Part shown: positions 24,559 through 34,151 of the stretch, piece after piece | Layout of the letters: each line of letters starts with the position of its first letter | How positions within the stretch are numbered: the first letter of the stretch is position 1 | Source of the DNA: Desulfosporosinus sp. | Lineage (GTDB): Bacteria > Bacillota > Desulfitobacteriia > Desulfitobacteriales > Desulfitobacteriaceae | Assembly (NCBI GenBank): GCA_020692355.1 | Contig: JAIMKP010000004.1 | Coordinates: 1-64,000 of the forward strand | Reading direction: 5' to 3' | Length of the DNA stretch: 64,000 nucleotides | Notes under the pieces: generated by a model | Database searches by the model: none | What the model saw: only the letters and a program-made list of their open reading frames with translations | Told to the model about the DNA's origin: nothing | Translations under genes and position numbers: made by a program

Positions 24559-25950
24559 TCAGACGGAGTAGATGCTGTCGCCGATAAATTCTCTTAGAAT
24601 GGAATTGTGCGGTACCTTGGTCGGAACGAGCGGGGAAAAGAAGGATAGAAGGCGTAAGAGCCGTTTAACGGTTTCTGAGTGAGCGCTCTCTGGCGGGATG
24701 TTGACGAGCAGGGGTTCGGCATAAGGCCGCAGAGCATTTAATTCATAAAGAAGGCTTGAATTAAACATGACATCTGCTTCTTCTTGATAGGGGAAAATAT
24801 AGTTGTTTTCTCCTGGGCGGACACTGGCCCACTGGGCTAGTGTCCGCCCAGGATTAATCCCTCGAAATTGGTCATCCCGCACAAGCCGCCGGATAAGCCG
24901 AACTTCCGTGGTGGGGATGCGGTTGACGGAGTCAATGTTCAGTTGGAAAAGCGCACTGACATAAATCTTATAGAGCTGGTTTCGTTCTAGGGAAGGAACG
25001 AGGCGAGGGTTAAGCCCGTGGATTCCTTCGATCACGAGTATCTCGTCGGTCTCCAGGGCTAGCGTCTTGCCCTGAGCGCAACGCCACCCGTTAACGAAAT
25101 CGAAAACCGGGGTTTCGACTTCACCGCCCTTGATGAGGGTGCTGAGATGTTGATCCAATAGCGTTAGATCAAGCGCCTCTAAAGCTTCAAAATTGGGCTC
25201 TCCCGTGGCGTCACGGGGGGTATCTTCGCGACTTAAGAAATAATTGTCCAAAGACAGGGCGACCGGTCGTAGGCCGTTAACGCGGAGCTGGGTGGCAAGG
25301 CGCTGAGCGAAGGTGGTTTTGCCAGAAGAAGAAGGCCCAGAAATAAGAATGACCCGAATATGCCGCCTTTGTTCAAGAATGCGGTCTGCGATTAGTGAAA
25401 TCTTCTTTTCGTGCAGGGCTTCAGCCAGATAGATGATTTCCTGAGAGCGTTGATCAGTGATGATGCGGTTGATGTCTCCGACTTGATCCAGATTCAGGTT
25501 CTCAACCCAGCGTCGAGATTCGGAAAAGGTGGCAGAGAGTTTTTCAGGCAGTACAAAAGTGGGAGCATTTTCCTCATCGGTCGGGTTGGGAAACCAAAGG
25601 ATGAATCCGGGGGGATAGTGGATGAGACGAAAATCTCTGAGCTGCCCCGAATATTGCAACGCAGGGTAAAGGGTACGGATGTCCTGGCCATTCACATGGC
25701 AATGATAAAAACCATCTGCTTCAGGCAGACAGCTGATCGGGTGATTGGCCTTGACCCAGTCACGGAGTCTTTGTTCGATGAGGGCTACTTCACGCGCAGA
25801 AAGTAGGGAATCTTCCAGTTCACAGTATACTCCATCAAGAATAGAATAGGCGATCTTCAGGCGCTCATGGGTAAAAAGATCTTGAACCGTTATAATCAGG
25901 CCTAGGGTTGTGGTTTGCCGGTATTGACGCACGGTATTTTCTGACAACAA
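24559..25950 (-). CDS. Uridine-kinase-like nucleoside kinase with N-terminal extra domain
   Basis: This 463-residue protein has an N-terminal half like the TGS/threonyl-tRNA-synthetase SAD region, with HYPPGFILWFPNP in its latter part. A P-loop kinase domain follows from about residue 215 (ISGPSSSGKTTFAQRLATQL, SLDNYFLSREDTP, ILVIEGIHGLNP, RLVRDDQFRG). This is the known Udk-like fusion of clostridia. It should phosphorylate a nucleoside, but the substrate is unproven. The TTG at 25950 follows GGAGG with good spacing. It is a single gene between the tautomerase and thrC. Confidence 0.9.
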   Translation of the reverse strand: MLSENTVRQYRQTTTLGLIITVQDLFTHERLKIAYSILDGVYCELEDSLLSAREVALIEQRLRDWVKANHPISCLPEADGFYHCHVNGQDIRTLYPALQYSGQLRDFRLIHYPPGFILWFPNPTDEENAPTFVLPEKLSATFSESRRWVENLNLDQVGDINRIITDQRSQEIIYLAEALHEKKISLIADRILEQRRHIRVILISGPSSSGKTTFAQRLATQLRVNGLRPVALSLDNYFLSREDTPRDATGEPNFEALEALDLTLLDQHLSTLIKGGEVETPVFDFVNGWRCAQGKTLALETDEILVIEGIHGLNPRLVPSLERNQLYKIYVSALFQLNIDSVNRIPTTEVRLIRRLVRDDQFRGINPGRTLAQWASVRPGENNYIFPYQEEADVMFNSSLLYELNALRPYAEPLLVNIPPESAHSETVKRLLRLLSFFSPLVPTKVPHNSILREFIGDSIYSV

Positions 25951-26079
25951 GCGATCCGCCTCCGATTTCAGTGATATTTACAACGGGTTCACTGCTTTCG
26001 ACGCAGAATCTATGCGAAAAAAGGATTATTAAAGATTGGCGAAGAATAATAAGGAAAATTGGTTTTAGGAGTGAACAGA

Positions 26080-27549
26080 GTGTACGAAAGCACAAGGGGA
26101 AATGCCTCAGGTTACACGGGAAAACAGGCTATCGCACTGGGGATGGTACCGGGCGGCGGGTTGTTTGTGCCCATGAAGATTCCTCATTTAAATTGGGAAG
26201 ACCTGAGGGGAAGCGATTATCCGAAGCTAGCCCGTCGGCTGATAGGGCTTTTTCTACCAGATTTTAAACCCGCAGTGCTCGATGAGGCGGCAGGAGTCTA
26301 TCACATAGGGGTATTTGATCAGGTCAATCCCGCTCCCCTGAAAGAAGTCGGTGCGTACGGCGTTTTAGAACTTTGGCATGGTCCGACGGCCGCCTTCAAG
26401 GACATGGCACTGCAAGTCCTGCCCCATCTGCTGACGGCAAGCCTGAGCGAGGAGCCTGGCAAAGAGGTGCTCATCTTAACGGCGACTTCGGGTGACACAG
26501 GAAAGGCCGCCCTCGAAGGCTTTCGCAATGTTCCTGGAACCCAAATGGTTGTCTTTTATCCTCATGGAGGGGTCAGCCCGGTGCAGGAGCGACAAATGAC
26601 GACAACGGACGGGATGAATACCTATGTTGCCGCCGTTGAAGGGAATTTTGATGAGTGTCAGAGTGCAGTGAAACGCATCTTCGCTTCCGAACGCATGCAA
26701 CAACGGCTGCAAAAGAAACATATGGCCTTTTCCTCGGCAAACTCAATCAACTGGGGCAGGCTGCTTCCGCAAATTGCCTATTATTATTGGGCCTATCTTC
26801 AGGCTGTCGAACAAGGCAGGGTAAAACCCGGGGAGGCCTTAAATATTGCTGTGCCAACCGGGAATTTTGGCAATATCCTTGCCGGGTATTATGCCAAACA
26901 AATGGGCTTGCCCATTGCCCGCCTCATCTGTGCCTCGAATAAGAACAAGGTCTTGAGCGATTTCTTTAGCACGGGGGTTTATGACAGCAAGCGGCCCTTT
27001 TACTTGACGATCTCCCCCTCGATGGATATTCTCATCTCCAGCAATTTTGAACGCTTTCTCTACGAAATGTCAGGGCGGGATGCCGAGAAAATCCGGGCCT
27101 GGTATGACGATTTGGCGAATAAGGGTTCCTTCCAGGTTGATGCCCAGACCCTCGTCCGCAGCCAGGAAACGATTTATGCAGGCTGGGCTGATGAGGGTCA
27201 GGTTCTCAGCGAAATTCGTCAGAACTTTGTTGAGTACCGCTATGTTTTCGATCCGCATACGGCCGTAGCAGCCAAAGTTTGTGAGGATTACCGCCGGGTA
27301 ACAGGTGATACCCGATTTACGGTCATTCTGGCAACCGCCAGCCCTTTTAAATTCGCCGGCAATGTCTATCGGGGGATTAAAGGGGAAGCACCGCAGGGAG
27401 AGTGGGAAGCTCTGGAACAATTAAGTGCGTTGACAGGCTGGGAAATCCCTGAGGGCCTGCAGGGGCTTCAGGCTAGGCCCGAACGGCCTGCGGCCCTTTG
27501 CCGACCGGACGAGATGGAAGCTTTACTAGAGAAACTCTTTAGCTTTTAG
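26080..27549 (+). CDS. thrC: Threonine synthase
   Basis: This 489-residue PLP enzyme converts O-phosphohomoserine to threonine. Visible are the N-terminal YESTRGNASGYTGKQAI, the PLP lysine in HGPTAAFKDMALQ (K107) and the phosphate-binding TATSGDTGKAAL. The length and order fit the long class of threonine synthases. The GTG at 26080 follows AGGAG; upstream in-frame starts lack a site. It is a single gene, convergent with pheA. Confidence 0.95.
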   Translation: MYESTRGNASGYTGKQAIALGMVPGGGLFVPMKIPHLNWEDLRGSDYPKLARRLIGLFLPDFKPAVLDEAAGVYHIGVFDQVNPAPLKEVGAYGVLELWHGPTAAFKDMALQVLPHLLTASLSEEPGKEVLILTATSGDTGKAALEGFRNVPGTQMVVFYPHGGVSPVQERQMTTTDGMNTYVAAVEGNFDECQSAVKRIFASERMQQRLQKKHMAFSSANSINWGRLLPQIAYYYWAYLQAVEQGRVKPGEALNIAVPTGNFGNILAGYYAKQMGLPIARLICASNKNKVLSDFFSTGVYDSKRPFYLTISPSMDILISSNFERFLYEMSGRDAEKIRAWYDDLANKGSFQVDAQTLVRSQETIYAGWADEGQVLSEIRQNFVEYRYVFDPHTAVAAKVCEDYRRVTGDTRFTVILATASPFKFAGNVYRGIKGEAPQGEWEALEQLSALTGWEIPEGLQGLQARPERPAALCRPDEMEALLEKLFSF

Positions 27550-27577
27550 ACCTAGCCTTCCACGCTGTTTTCTATTT

Positions 27578-28432
27578 TCAAAAAACATGTTCATCAGGGT
27601 AGGCTTTAGGATAAGACCCAAGCAGCTTCGCAAAGACTGACTTCTCCCTCAGAGCCCAGAGAACTTCCTGAATCGGAGGGGAGAAAACGTATCCGTCCAC
27701 ATCAATAAAAAACACATACTCTCCTAACTTCTGCTTTGAGGGGCGGGATTCAATACGGGTCATGTTGATTTGGCGGACGGCTAGCTCGTGTAGGATGTTA
27801 TAAAGGGATCCGGGGGAGTTTTCTGCGGTCACAAGGAAAGAAGTCTTGTCATCGCCGCTCATATCGTTGAGCTGAGGTCCAACCAAAATAAAGCGAGTGG
27901 CATTGAGAAGTTCGTCTTGGATGCGCTCACGCAAAAGGTGCAGATGGTAGAGCTGGGCTGCCCGGCGTGGCCCAATCGCAGCCCAGGGCTCACGCACCGC
28001 TGAAATTTTGCGGGCGGCCTCAGCCGTGCTGAGGCAGGGAATCTGTTCAGCATGCGAGAGCTGGGCCTCCAAGAATTCACGGCACTGCCCTAAGGCTTGT
28101 TCGTGAGAATAGATACGCTGAATTTCATCTAATGGGATCGGTTCAGGTGTTAAGAGACACTGGTCGATGGGATGGATGAACTCTTCAAAAATGTATAGGT
28201 GTTGTGTCTGTCCTAAGGTATCCATGGTTACTCCAACTTGGCCTTCTGTGGAGTTTTCCAGCGGAACAAAGGCCCAGTCGATTTCATTCCGATCACAGGC
28301 CAGAAGCAGGCGCGGAATGGTAGGGAACGCCTGAAGGTCGGAGGAATTCAGGTCGGGATTGTTGTTGAGAAAATATTGCAGGGCTTCTTCGGAAAAGCTT
28401 CCTTTGGGGCCGAGATAACCAATGCTAGTCAC
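27578..28432 (-). CDS. pheA: Prephenate dehydratase
   Basis: This 284-residue enzyme makes phenylpyruvate from prephenate for phenylalanine synthesis. The catalytic domain starts GYLGPKGSFSEEAL and contains FVPLENSTEGQVGVTMD and the catalytic NATRFILVG. A C-terminal ACT domain (TSFLVTAENSPGSLYNIL, then ESRPSK) gives phenylalanine feedback control. The GTG start follows GGAGGG. No chorismate mutase domain is fused. Confidence 0.96.
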   Translation of the reverse strand: MTSIGYLGPKGSFSEEALQYFLNNNPDLNSSDLQAFPTIPRLLLACDRNEIDWAFVPLENSTEGQVGVTMDTLGQTQHLYIFEEFIHPIDQCLLTPEPIPLDEIQRIYSHEQALGQCREFLEAQLSHAEQIPCLSTAEAARKISAVREPWAAIGPRRAAQLYHLHLLRERIQDELLNATRFILVGPQLNDMSGDDKTSFLVTAENSPGSLYNILHELAVRQINMTRIESRPSKQKLGEYVFFIDVDGYVFSPPIQEVLWALREKSVFAKLLGSYPKAYPDEHVF

Positions 28433-28577
28433 TAGGCACTCCCTCCTTCGTCAATGTTGAAATCATTATAGCCTAGCCCCTCTGTTACTACAACCGCTCA
28501 CCGGATTTTTAACGGAACTTTTGTCCCGTCAGAAGGTGATAAATCTGTAGGGGATAAGGGTGGTGAAAATTTCAGAC

Positions 28578-28698
28578 TTGCAAGGAGGGAAAAAATTTAG
28601 TAAAATATTGTTTGGAAGGTTGGGGAACCTTCCTGGGAGATAGGTGGACGAGGTGGCAGAGACAGGCAGTGGAACGTACGCTGCCTGTCTCACTTTTT
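28578..28698 (+). ncRNA. Candidate small RNA or attenuated leader with own promoter
   Basis: TTGCAA (28578-28583) and TAAAAT (28601-28606) with a 17-bp spacer predict a start at about 28612. A perfect 8-bp hairpin GGAAGGTT / AACCTTCC (28614-28633) would then form at the very 5' end. A perfect 10-bp hairpin AGACAGGCAG / CTGCCTGTCT (28660-28690) is followed by CACTTTTTG, like a terminator. The product would be about 85 nt. I do not recognise the family. Confidence 0.5.
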
Positions 28699-28754
28699 GT
28701 GAAACGCTGTTGAAGCTGGCACTGGTTCGTTTTAAGAAAATTTGGAAAAGTATA

Positions 28755-28783
28755 TTTACAACGTAGGTTTACCTTCGTATACT
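28755..28783 (+). promoter_or_regulatory. Promoter and inverted-repeat operator of the IclR gene
   Basis: TTTACA (28755-28760) and TATACT (28778-28783) have a 17-bp spacer. An inverted repeat AAGTATA (28748-28754) / TATACTT (28778-28784) brackets the promoter and could be an autoregulatory site for the IclR protein. Confidence 0.55.
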
Positions 28784-28841
28784 TAAACTAGGGTCAACGT
28801 CTAAACTGTGGGCCCAGGCTCTTGGCCGAGGAGGTTAAGAC

Positions 28842-29684
28842 ATGGCAGAGCGCTCATCCGATCAAGCGGTACAATCTATTGAAAGAGCATTGCTGATTTT
28901 AGAAATGCTGGGTCAAAACCCGCAAGGAATCGGGGTAACTGAACTGGGGCAAAATGTGGGCTTGCACAAGAGCACCGTGCATCGGTTGTTGAGCACATTA
29001 ATGGCCGTTGGGTACGTGGAACAGGACAAAGATACGGAACGCTACCGATCAGGTATTAAGATTTTGGGTTTAGGCCTGGAAGTGCTTAACAACTTGGATT
29101 TTCGCAAAGAAGCCTTGCCGTATATGAAAGAATTGGTTGAGATCTCCCGGGAAACGGTGCAACTCACGGTCTTGGATTATGGTGAGGTTGTGATTGTCGA
29201 GAGAGATCACTCCCCAGAGACGATCATTGTCAATATGGGCCTACGAGCAGATGTGCATTGTACGGCTGAGGGGAAAGTGCTTCTCGCCTATTTGCCCCGG
29301 GATGAGATTGTACGGATTCTGACAAAGCGTCCAATGATTCAGTATACCGTGAATACCATGACGGACGTGAACAACCTCTTGGTGCACTTGGAGAAAGTGA
29401 ATAGTCAGGGGTATGCCATTAATGCCGAAGAATTGGCTGAAGGACTCCGATCGATTGCGGCTCCGGTTTTTGATCACACAGGGCGGGTTATCGCAGCACT
29501 GAGCATTTCGGGGCCAACCTCGCGTTTGACGCTGGAACGTATGGCACGCTTGGTCACCGTACTGAAGGAGGCTTGTAGTTCCGTCTCCGGTCGTTTAGGA
29601 TATCGCTCAAAGCTGAGTGCCGATCAGAGTGGCATGACTGGAAATCAGATGGAGGGAGGTGCAGGGGGAGTTGAAGGAGTTTAA
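28842..29684 (+). CDS. IclR-family transcriptional regulator
   Basis: This 280-residue regulator has an N-terminal winged helix (IERALLILEMLGQNPQGIGVTELGQNVGLHKSTVHRLL region) and a C-terminal IclR effector domain of GAF-like fold, from about residue 85, with HCTAEGKVLLAYLP and GYAINAEELAEGLRSIAAPVFD. The tail of about 25 residues is Gly-rich. GAGGAGG precedes the ATG. Its 3' end overlaps the acyl-CoA synthetase gene by 26 nt, so it probably controls the acetate block and is made with it. Confidence 0.93.
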   Translation: MAERSSDQAVQSIERALLILEMLGQNPQGIGVTELGQNVGLHKSTVHRLLSTLMAVGYVEQDKDTERYRSGIKILGLGLEVLNNLDFRKEALPYMKELVEISRETVQLTVLDYGEVVIVERDHSPETIIVNMGLRADVHCTAEGKVLLAYLPRDEIVRILTKRPMIQYTVNTMTDVNNLLVHLEKVNSQGYAINAEELAEGLRSIAAPVFDHTGRVIAALSISGPTSRLTLERMARLVTVLKEACSSVSGRLGYRSKLSADQSGMTGNQMEGGAGGVEGV

Positions 29685-31416
29685 GAATATCCAAACAGGG
29701 CAGAAGAACCTCACCGATTATGAACAAGCTTATGCTACTTTTCAGTGGGCCGACGTGGAAGCAGAGCTTAAGTTAAATACTCAAGCGGGATTTAATCTTG
29801 CTTATGAGGCTGTTGATCGCCAAGCGGTCGGTCGGCGCAAAAATAAACCGGCCTTTCGTTTCTTGGACGGGGAGAAGACAGAAAGCTTAACTTACCATGA
29901 ACTTAAGCGTTTGACAAATCGTTTTGCCAATGTGCTCAAAGATAAGGGGATCGACAAGGGAGAACGCATCGCCCTTTTCCTACCTGCGGTTAAAGAGTTC
30001 TATATCGCTTTTTTGGGTGCCATTAAATTAGGCGCAATCGTTGTGCCTCTCTCTCCGGCGCTGATGCCTGATGCGATCACCGAAATGCTGAGCGACAGTG
30101 AAGCCTCCTTGATCGTTACCACTACGGCCTTGATGAGTCGTATCGTCATCGAGCAGCTGCCGGCACTGCACACGTTGCTTGTCATCGAGAATGAGGACGC
30201 TGGCGGGCCTGTGTCTGAGTTCGCAGCCAGAGAGTCCGATGTAGCGTTATCCTATGAGTGGGCTATGACCGGGGCAAAAGAAACGTTTAAAGCCCTGGAT
30301 GTGTCCCCGGAAGATCCCATGATGCTGCTCTACACCTCTGGTTCCACGGGAAGGCCCAAGGGGGTGATTCATGTCCACGGGGGAATTACCCATTATTATC
30401 AGACGGGCAAATGGGTCTTGGATCTTCATGAGCAGGACATTTACTGGTGCACCTCGGAACCCAGCTGGGTGCCGGGGATATCCTATGGGATCTGGGCTCC
30501 GCTTTTGCATGGGGTCACCAGCGTGATTTACACAAGGCAGTTTTTGCCGGAACAGTGGTATGGAATCTTGGCCAACCAGCATGTGACGGTGTGGTATACG
30601 ACGCCGACTGCATTGAGACGGCTGATGAATTTTGGCCCGGACAATCCCATGGGCCGCTTTAACCTCAGTGGCCTACGGCATATTCTTACCGTCGGAGAGC
30701 CGTTGAATCCGATGGTCATTCGCTGGAGCAGCATGGCGTTCGGCCTTAAAGTCTATGATACCTGGTGGATGACCGAGACTGGGGGGCAGATCCTCTGCAA
30801 TTTCCGTTGTCTGCCGATTAAGCCGGGTTCAATGGGTCGGCCGATCCCGGGAGTTTATGTTTCGATCTTGGATGATCAGGGACGAGAACTTCCTGCGCTT
30901 GAAGTTGGACAACTGGCGATTCGGGCAGGGTGGCCGGCTATGATGCGTGGAATCTGGAAAGACACAGAAAAGTTTCGGAGATATTTCCGCATGCCCTCTT
31001 GGTACTTAACAGGGGATCTGGCGTACCGGGATGCGGATGGATATTTCTGGTTTCAAGGACGAGTCGATGACATGATTAAGAAAGCTGGGGAACGTTTGGG
31101 CCCATTTGAAGTGGAAAACAAGCTAATTGAACATCCAGCCGTCTTAGAGGTCGGTGTCATTGGCAAGCCAGACCCGCTCTGGGGCGAGATCATTAAGGCT
31201 TTCATCGTCCTGCGTCCGGGTAATGTATGGTCAGTCCAGCTTGAATCCGAGCTTAAAGAGTTTGTCGAACAGCGTTTGGGACGGCATTTCGTCCCGCAGG
31301 AAATTGAAATCCGACATTCCCTCCCACGCACCAAAAGCGGTAAGATCATGCGGAGGGTGCTCAAAGCGATGGAATTGGGACTACCCTTTGGAGACCTCTC
31401 AACAATGGATGACTAA
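29659..31416 (+). CDS. AMP-forming acyl-CoA synthetase (acetyl-CoA synthetase-like)
   Basis: This 585-residue enzyme is an ANL-superfamily ligase with the P-loop YTSGSTGRPKGV, the DTWWMTETG motif, the hinge region TGDLAYRDADGYFWFQGRVDD, and the C-terminal lysine motif TKSGKIMRR. It is closest in style to short AcsA of Bacillus and likely activates acetate or another small acid. The GTG at 29659 lies close to GGAGG; TTG 29671 is an alternative start. The C-terminal lysine is the type of site AcuA acetylates. It overlaps the IclR gene and is followed by a hairpin terminator. Confidence 0.9.
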   Translation: MQGELKEFKNIQTGQKNLTDYEQAYATFQWADVEAELKLNTQAGFNLAYEAVDRQAVGRRKNKPAFRFLDGEKTESLTYHELKRLTNRFANVLKDKGIDKGERIALFLPAVKEFYIAFLGAIKLGAIVVPLSPALMPDAITEMLSDSEASLIVTTTALMSRIVIEQLPALHTLLVIENEDAGGPVSEFAARESDVALSYEWAMTGAKETFKALDVSPEDPMMLLYTSGSTGRPKGVIHVHGGITHYYQTGKWVLDLHEQDIYWCTSEPSWVPGISYGIWAPLLHGVTSVIYTRQFLPEQWYGILANQHVTVWYTTPTALRRLMNFGPDNPMGRFNLSGLRHILTVGEPLNPMVIRWSSMAFGLKVYDTWWMTETGGQILCNFRCLPIKPGSMGRPIPGVYVSILDDQGRELPALEVGQLAIRAGWPAMMRGIWKDTEKFRRYFRMPSWYLTGDLAYRDADGYFWFQGRVDDMIKKAGERLGPFEVENKLIEHPAVLEVGVIGKPDPLWGEIIKAFIVLRPGNVWSVQLESELKEFVEQRLGRHFVPQEIEIRHSLPRTKSGKIMRRVLKAMELGLPFGDLSTMDD

Positions 31417-31440
31417 GCACTGAATAATAAGGGTAAAAGC

Positions 31441-31473
31441 GTAAAAGCGTGAAACGATGTTTCACGCTTTTAC
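31441..31473 (+). terminator. Perfect 15-bp hairpin, probable terminator
   Basis: GTAAAAGCGTGAAAC pairs perfectly with GTTTCACGCTTTTAC around GAT. The U-tract is weak (ATGTCTTTT), so it may terminate imperfectly or protect a 3' end. Confidence 0.7.
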
Positions 31474-31680
31474 ATGTCTTTTGACCGTTCGACAGAGAAT
31501 TCAACCAGTTAAAGGGTATAATCCGACCGTTTACAAGGAAAAACGTAACTTTCGTAATATTCTATGCTATTATTTTATAAACACAGTTCCACGATATGAA
31601 ACAAGAGAAACAGTGTGGACTTTGAGCAGAGGGGTTTAGAAGGGTCTCAAAGAACAAAAAACCAAATGGAGGAGTAGAAG

Positions 31681-33624
31681 ATGACAGAAGAGCGTTTTGA
31701 AGCCTTGCTCCAGGAAAACCGATTGTTCCAGCCGCCCGAATCGTTTCAAGCTCAGGCAAATGTGCAGAGTTCGGAGATCTATGACATGGCTCGGGCAGAC
31801 CGCCTCGGGTTCTGGGCCAAACAATCCGAGCGCATTACCTGGTTTGAACCATGGACTCAAGTTCTTGATTGGCAGCCTCCTTTTGCCCAATGGTTCGTTG
31901 GTGGAAAGCTGAATGCCGCTTACAACTGTTTGGATCGGCATGTGGAAGGCTGGCGCCGGAACAAAGCAGCCATTATTTTCGAAGGTGAACCTGGAGACAG
32001 CCGCGTCCTAACCTATCAGGATCTTCATCGGGAAGTATCACAATTTGCCAATGTATTAAAATCTCTGGGCGTGCACAAAGGAGATAGGGTCACCATTTAT
32101 CTCCCTATGATCCCAGAAGCGGCCATTGCCATGCTAGCCTGTGCTCGCATCGGGGCTCCCCATAGCGTCGTTTTTGGAGGATTCAGTGCCGAATCCTTGC
32201 GCGATCGGATTAATGATGCGGAGGCTAAGGTACTTATTACCTCGGACGGAAGCTTCCGACGGGGCAGTGTTGTTCAGCTTAAGGCAAATGCAGATACGGC
32301 TTTGAAGGGTGCCAACAGTGTTGAACATGTTGTAGTGGTCAAACGGACAGGAATAGAAGTCGCGATGACAGCAGGCCGGGATGTCTGGTATCATGAAGTC
32401 ATGCAAGATGTCTCAAGCGTTTGTCCGGCTGAACCGATGGATGCGGAAGATATGCTCTATATCCTGTATACGAGCGGTACAACGGGCAAGCCCAAAGGTG
32501 TAGTTCATACCACGGGTGGATACATGGTGGGTGTTGCCTCAACTCACCAGATGATCTTCGATATCAAAGAAGAAGATGTCTATTGGTGTACCGCCGATGT
32601 CGGCTGGGTTACCGGACATAGCTACATCGTGTATGGACCCTTGGCTAATGGTTCGACCGTGGTCATGTACGAAGGCAGCCCAGATTACCCTGCTAAAGAT
32701 CGGTTCTGGCAAGTGATTGAAAAGTATAAAGTAAGCATTCTCTACACAGCGCCTACCGCCATTCGGACGTTCATGAAGTGGGGACCCAAATATCCGCAAA
32801 GCCGGGACCTTTCCAGCCTAAGGCTGTTGGGAACAGTTGGGGAGCCGATCAATCCTGAAGCCTGGATGTGGTATTACAAATATATCGGTGCAGAACGCTG
32901 TCCGATTGTGGATACCTGGTGGCAAACGGAGACAGGGATGATCATGATGACGCCTTTGCCGGGTGTTACCCCACTTAAACCAGGATCCTGTACGGTGCCT
33001 TTTCCCGGTGTTGAGGTAGAAATTTTAGATAGAGCCGGACAGCCTGTGCCCAAAGGCAGCGGAGGTTACCTCACCGTGAGCCAGCCGTGGCCGGCCATGT
33101 TGCGTACGGTCTATCGAGATCCGGATCGTTATGCTAACACTTACTTTAGTAATTGGCCAGGGATTTATTTCACAGGCGACGGAGCAAAGTGGGATGAGGA
33201 AGGGTACTTTTGGGTACTGGGTCGGGTGGATGATGTGATCAACGTATCGGGCCACCGCATCGGTACGATGGAAGTCGAGAGTGCCTTGGTCGATCACCCA
33301 ATGGTGGCTGAAGCGGCGTGTATCGGCAAGAACCATGAAGTCAAAGGCCAGGCGGTTGCGGCCTTTGTGACGTTGAAAGAGGGTGTGGAGGTAAGGGACG
33401 ACCTCATCGACGAGCTTAAAGCGCATGTGGCTAAGAAAATCGGAGCACTTGCCCGTCCGGACGACATCTTCTTCACGGCTGAACTGCCCAAGACACGCAG
33501 TGGCAAGATCATGCGTCGTTTGCTTCGCGATATCGCCGAGGGACGGGCGCTGGGCGATACGACGACCTTGGCCGATGCTTCAGTCGTTAATTCCCTAAAA
33601 GAACGGTATAAGGAAGAGGGCTGA
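31681..33624 (+). CDS. acs: Acetyl-CoA synthetase
   Basis: This 647-residue AMP-forming acetate:CoA ligase has the normal length and motifs: [27 protein letters not shown]-like [24 protein letters not shown], the hinge [16 protein letters not shown], and the C-terminal [13 protein letters not shown] whose lysine is the classic acetylation site. It makes acetyl-CoA from acetate in the cytoplasm. TGGAGGAG precedes the ATG. The 260-nt upstream region is AT-rich and probably carries its own promoter. The acetate permease pair follows 218 nt later. Confidence 0.97.
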   Translation: MTEERFEALLQENRLFQPPESFQAQANVQSSEIYDMARADRLGFWAKQSERITWFEPWTQVLDWQPPFAQWFVGGKLNAAYNCLDRHVEGWRRNKAAIIFEGEPGDSRVLTYQDLHREVSQFANVLKSLGVHKGDRVTIYLPMIPEAAIAMLACARIGAPHSVVFGGFSAESLRDRINDAEAKVLITSDGSFRRGSVVQLKANADTALKGANSVEHVVVVKRTGIEVAMTAGRDVWYHEVMQDVSSVCPAEPMDAEDMLYILYTSGTTGKPKGVVHTTGGYMVGVASTHQMIFDIKEEDVYWCTADVGWVTGHSYIVYGPLANGSTVVMYEGSPDYPAKDRFWQVIEKYKVSILYTAPTAIRTFMKWGPKYPQSRDLSSLRLLGTVGEPINPEAWMWYYKYIGAERCPIVDTWWQTETGMIMMTPLPGVTPLKPGSCTVPFPGVEVEILDRAGQPVPKGSGGYLTVSQPWPAMLRTVYRDPDRYANTYFSNWPGIYFTGDGAKWDEEGYFWVLGRVDDVINVSGHRIGTMEVESALVDHPMVAEAACIGKNHEVKGQAVAAFVTLKEGVEVRDDLIDELKAHVAKKIGALARPDDIFFTAELPKTRSGKIMRRLLRDIAEGRALGDTTTLADASVVNSLKERYKEEG

Positions 33625-33740
33625 TTAAGAATGCTCGTGGGAGTGTGGAGGATGCGGCCCGTTGTGATTCGTGTCTTCCCACCCTTTCGCTCTTTTCCGA
33701 TGGGATCAAGAAAAGCTGATTCATTCCCTCAATATGCGGA

Positions 33741-33762
33741 ATATTCAATTAAGATTGAATAT
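33741..33762 (+). promoter_or_regulatory. 9-bp hairpin in the permease leader
   Basis: ATATTCAAT pairs with ATTGAATAT around TAAG, followed by AGAGATAACGACGAG. Its design (TTCAA-TAAr-TTGAA then AGAGA) recalls hairpin 1 of the dispersed repeat, but the rest of that repeat is absent. It lies about 80 nt before the DUF485 gene. Confidence 0.4.
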
Positions 33763-33842
33763 AGAGATAACGACGAGAGGGGGGCAGCAGAGGAGCTACG
33801 ATAGGGAGTTGAGAGAGGAAAATCAAAGGAAGGGGTGTATTT

Positions 33843-34151
33843 ATGAGATGGGACAAAATTGCCCAGAGCGAAGAGTTTAAGCACTTGGTTAAGATTAAGG
33901 CCTGGTTCATGACCATTGCGATCATCTTTTCTACCGTGTACTATTTTGCCCTTCCACTCAGTGTCGGCTACTTAAAGCCGTTCATGATCCAAAAAGTGAC
34001 AGGTTCCATTAACATTGCCTATTGGTTTGCGCTTTCGCAGTTTTTTATGGCCTGGATCATCGCGGGGATTTATGCTTGGGTGGCTAACCACAGCTTTGAC
34101 CCGATCGCCGACAAAATCCGAAGAGAAAATGCGGGGGGGTTAGAAAGATGA
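33843..34151 (+). CDS. DUF485 membrane protein, ActP partner
   Basis: This 102-residue protein has two membrane helices ([20 protein letters not shown] and [23 protein letters not shown]) with a short charged tail ([10 protein letters not shown]), as in DUF485 proteins (YjcH of E. coli). They are encoded beside acetate permeases. AAGGAAGGGG precedes the ATG. It overlaps actP by four bases (ATGA), which indicates coupled synthesis. Confidence 0.92.
   Translation: MRWDKIAQSEEFKHLVKIKAWFMTIAIIFSTVYYFALPLSVGYLKPFMIQKVTGSINIAYWFALSQFFMAWIIAGIYAWVANHSFDPIADKIRRENAGGLER

Larger units (their letters stand above)
28433..28841. other. Intergenic region between pheA and the IclR gene
   Basis: This 409-nt gap between divergent genes holds no open frame that I can support. 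It contains a promoter plus two-hairpin transcript candidate (28578-28698) and a second promoter for the IclR gene (28755-28783), both described separately. The 120 bases next to pheA show nothing further. Confidence 0.7.

Noticed and set aside
33671-33880. Small protein before the DUF485 gene
   Set aside because: It overlaps the start of the DUF485 gene in another frame, has no ribosome site and no family likeness.
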